The position numbers were made by a program, and so were the translations under genes. A stretch of 64,000 nt of DNA. Origin: Lactobacillus sp. Its GTDB lineage: Bacteria > Bacillota > Bacilli > Lactobacillales > Lactobacillaceae. A model generated the notes under the pieces. It was not told where the DNA came from. It worked only from the letters and a program-made list of their open reading frames with translations, and did not search any database. The stretch is taken from the NCBI GenBank assembly GCA_030455605.1, contig JAKDPD010000004.1, positions 1 through 64,000 on the forward strand, in the 5' to 3' direction. Shown in pieces: positions 61,211 through 64,000 of this stretch (positions are counted from its first letter, which is position 1; each line of letters begins with the position of its first letter).

Positions 61211-63712
61211 ATGGACAATCATACTGAAGATCGCAGAATTAGAAATGTTGATTTAACTAAAACGATGCGAACGTCCTTCTTGGACTATGCGATGTCGGTC
61301 ATTGTTGCTCGGGCACTGCCAGACGTTCGTGATGGGATGAAGCCAGTACAACGGCGAATTCTTTACGGCATGAGCGAACTTGGGGTGACCCCCGACAAAG
61401 TTTATAAAAAGAGTGCCAGAATCGTCGGGGAAGTTATGGGGAAGTTTCACCCACATGGTGACTCATCGATTTACTTTGCGATGGCCCATATGGCGCAAGA
61501 ATTTAGTTATCGCTACATGCTAGTTGATGGTCACGGAAACTTTGGTTCTGTTGATGGTGATCGTCCTGCTGCTATGCGGTATACTGAAGCCCGTATGAGT
61601 AAAATTGCGGTTGAGATGCTGCGTGATATTAACAAAAACACCGTTGACTGGCAACGTAACTATGACGACACTGAAAATGAGCCAGTCGTCTTACCTGCGC
61701 GTATTCCAAATTTATTGGTTAATGGTGCCAGTGGGATTGCGGTCGGGATGACAACTAATATCCCACCGCATAACTTGGATGAGGTCATTTCGGGCCTGCA
61801 CCTCTTGATGAAGAACCCAGAAATTACGACGAAGGAATTGATGAAGGCGATTCCTGGTCCGGATTTTCCTACCGGTGGGATTATTATGGGGCGCGGCGGC
61901 ATTCTGCGTGCCTATGAACACGGTCGTGGCAGCATGGTGGTCCGGGCTAAGACTGAGATTGAAACTGAAAAGTCAGGGCGTGAACGGATTGCCATTAGTG
62001 AAATTCCCTTTATGGTTAATAAGGCTGAATTGGTCAAGAAGATTGCTGATTTAGCACGTAACCATGATATTGATGGGATTACTGGCATTCGCGATGAGTC
62101 TGATCAACAAGGGATGCGGGTAACCATTGATATTCGGCGTGATGCCAGTGCCAGTGTGGTCCTCAATAACCTGTTCAAGGAAACCCAAATGCAAACTAAT
62201 TTTGGGATGAACATGGTCGCAATCGTTGATGGGGCGCCGCATTTTCTATCACTGAAACAAATGTTGCAACATTATCTTGATCATCAAGAAGATGTTGTGA
62301 CTCGCCGGACTAAGTTTGATCTCGCTAAAGCATCAGCTCGTGCACACATTTTAGAGGGGTTACGCATTGCGCTAGACCACATTGATGAAATTGTACGCAT
62401 TATTCGTGGTGCTAAGACGGCCGACCTTGCTAAAGCAACTTTAATTAGCCGCTTTGAGTTGGATGATAAACAAGCACAGGCTATTTTGGATATGCGCTTG
62501 GTTCGGTTAACTGGACTAGAACGTGGCAAGGTAGAAGCAGAATACCAAGATTTGCTCCTTAAGATTGCAGACTATCAAGCTATTTTAGCCAAATCAGAAC
62601 GGATTGATCAGATTATTTACGACGAATTATTAGATATTCAAAATCGCTTTGGTGATGCGCGCCGGACTGAAATTAGTACGAGCGAAGTTATGTCAATCGA
62701 AGATGAAGATTTGATTGAAAAGCAGGATGTATTACTCACTTTGACGCATACTGGTTATGTGAAACGGATGCCGATTACGGAATTCAAAACGCAAAACCGT
62801 GGTGGTAAAGGGGTTAAAGGCTTAGGCGTCAAAGATGACGACTTTACTGAAAAACTGATTTACTCAAGTACGCACGATCGGTTACTCTTCTTCACTAATT
62901 TAGGTAAGGTCTATGCTAAGAAGGCTTACGAGATTCCTGAATATGGGCGTAACGCCAAAGGCTTGCCAGTCGTTAACTTATTGCAGCTTGATAAGGGCGA
63001 ACGCGTTCAGACAGTGGTCAACATTCCAGAAGGTGCAGCTGACCAATTCCTCTTCTTTGTAACTAAATTAGGGGTTGTGAAACGCACCCAGGTTAGTGAA
63101 TTTACCAATATTCGTCATAGTGGCTTAATTGCCTTAACCCTGCGTGACGGCGATGAGCTGACGAACGTATTGACAACTGATGGTAAACAACATATTTTAA
63201 TTGGGACGCATCTTGGATATGCAGCTACTTTTGCGGAAGAAACAGTGAGAGCCATGGGCCGAACGGCCGCTGGGGTACGTGGTATTCACTTACGTCCAGA
63301 AGATTATGTTGTTGGTAGTGATGTGCTTAAACCTGATGACGAGGTCATGATCATTTCTGAAAATGGTTATGGTAAACGGACTGCTGCTAGTGAATATCCA
63401 ATTAAAGGTCGTGGCACTAAGGGTGTTAAGACCGCTAGTGTGAGCGCGAAGAATGGCCCACTAGCTGGTGTGACAGTGGTTAATGCAGAGCGCGATATCA
63501 TGGTGGTAACAACTGATGGCATCATGATTCGCTTTAAGTTAGCTGATGTTTCGCAGACTGGTCGTGCCACTATGGGGGTTAGACTCATTAAGGTTGCCAC
63601 TGGTAGCCGTGTTTCAAGTTTAGTTAGTGTTCCAAACGAAGCTAGCCAAACTAATACGGACGCTGATGATACAACCACGGATACAATAGAAGCTGACAAT
63701 ATTACTGAATAA
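61211..63712 (+). CDS. gyrA: DNA gyrase subunit A
   Basis: [56 protein letters not shown]. Confidence 0.98.
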   Translation: MDNHTEDRRIRNVDLTKTMRTSFLDYAMSVIVARALPDVRDGMKPVQRRILYGMSELGVTPDKVYKKSARIVGEVMGKFHPHGDSSIYFAMAHMAQEFSYRYMLVDGHGNFGSVDGDRPAAMRYTEARMSKIAVEMLRDINKNTVDWQRNYDDTENEPVVLPARIPNLLVNGASGIAVGMTTNIPPHNLDEVISGLHLLMKNPEITTKELMKAIPGPDFPTGGIIMGRGGILRAYEHGRGSMVVRAKTEIETEKSGRERIAISEIPFMVNKAELVKKIADLARNHDIDGITGIRDESDQQGMRVTIDIRRDASASVVLNNLFKETQMQTNFGMNMVAIVDGAPHFLSLKQMLQHYLDHQEDVVTRRTKFDLAKASARAHILEGLRIALDHIDEIVRIIRGAKTADLAKATLISRFELDDKQAQAILDMRLVRLTGLERGKVEAEYQDLLLKIADYQAILAKSERIDQIIYDELLDIQNRFGDARRTEISTSEVMSIEDEDLIEKQDVLLTLTHTGYVKRMPITEFKTQNRGGKGVKGLGVKDDDFTEKLIYSSTHDRLLFFTNLGKVYAKKAYEIPEYGRNAKGLPVVNLLQLDKGERVQTVVNIPEGAADQFLFFVTKLGVVKRTQVSEFTNIRHSGLIALTLRDGDELTNVLTTDGKQHILIGTHLGYAATFAEETVRAMGRTAAGVRGIHLRPEDYVVGSDVLKPDDEVMIISENGYGKRTAASEYPIKGRGTKGVKTASVSAKNGPLAGVTVVNAERDIMVVTTDGIMIRFKLADVSQTGRATMGVRLIKVATGSRVSSLVSVPNEASQTNTDADDTTTDTIEADNITE

Positions 63713-63900
63713 AAAATAAATTATCAATCTTTTCGCGTAATGTTAGTTAGCTAGTTAACCACTAGCTAGGATCACGTGTGAATAGGTTGGTAATTTTTTA
63801 TTTTTGTGCTAGAATTAGTGCTTGTGAGTAATGTCCAATTACTCCTTGTTCTTAGCATTCTAGCAAGAACCATTAAGTCCAGAAGGAGGTGCACAAAGTC

Positions 63901-64000
63901 ATGGCAACTACTAAGTACGAAGTAACATACATTATCAAGCCTGATGTTGACGAAGAAACAAAGAAAACATTAGTTGATGGTTACGATAAGGTTATCGTCG
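63901..64000 (+). CDS. rpsF: 30S ribosomal protein S6 (partial, truncated by window end)
   Basis: [44 protein letters not shown]. Confidence 0.92.
   Translation, partial: MATTKYEVTYIIKPDVDEETKKTLVDGYDKVIV

Overview
Chromosomal window from a low-GC Firmicute, most likely a Lactobacillaceae member. It includes the replication origin. The right end is the conserved oriC neighbourhood: mnmG, mnmE, yidC, rnpA, rpmH on the - strand, the oriC DnaA-box cluster, then dnaA, dnaN, yaaA, recF, gyrB, gyrA and rpsF (partial) on the + strand. Further left are a T-box-controlled polar amino-acid ABC transporter with a UroD-like enzyme, mutY, an unusual dlt locus (dltA-dltC-dltD, no dltB, DltD fused to a serine beta-lactamase-like domain), a metal P-type ATPase, a BMP-type nucleoside ABC transporter with duplicated lipoproteins, nagB, tandem deoxynucleoside kinases, an FAD-linked oxidase, an NCS2 permease, a second T-box with a disrupted oppA, a mannose-class PTS divergent from a binding-protein/two-component sensing cluster, a copper locus, gnd and pox. 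The main candidates for something undescribed are: (1) two tandem homologous small-RNA units at 14119-14503, with the same promoter geometry, a covarying 5' stem, C-rich/anti-SD loops and their own terminators; (2) the dltB-less dlt operon with a DltD-beta-lactamase fusion; (3) a membrane-anchored binding-protein/HK/RR/binding-protein locus divergent from a man-type PTS. Between about 33 and 46 kb five genes carry disabling lesions (oppA, PTS IID, the RR, a binding protein, the copper ATPase). No rRNA, tRNA, CRISPR array or IS element was recognised. All calls come from reading the sequence and ORF translations; no database search was run.
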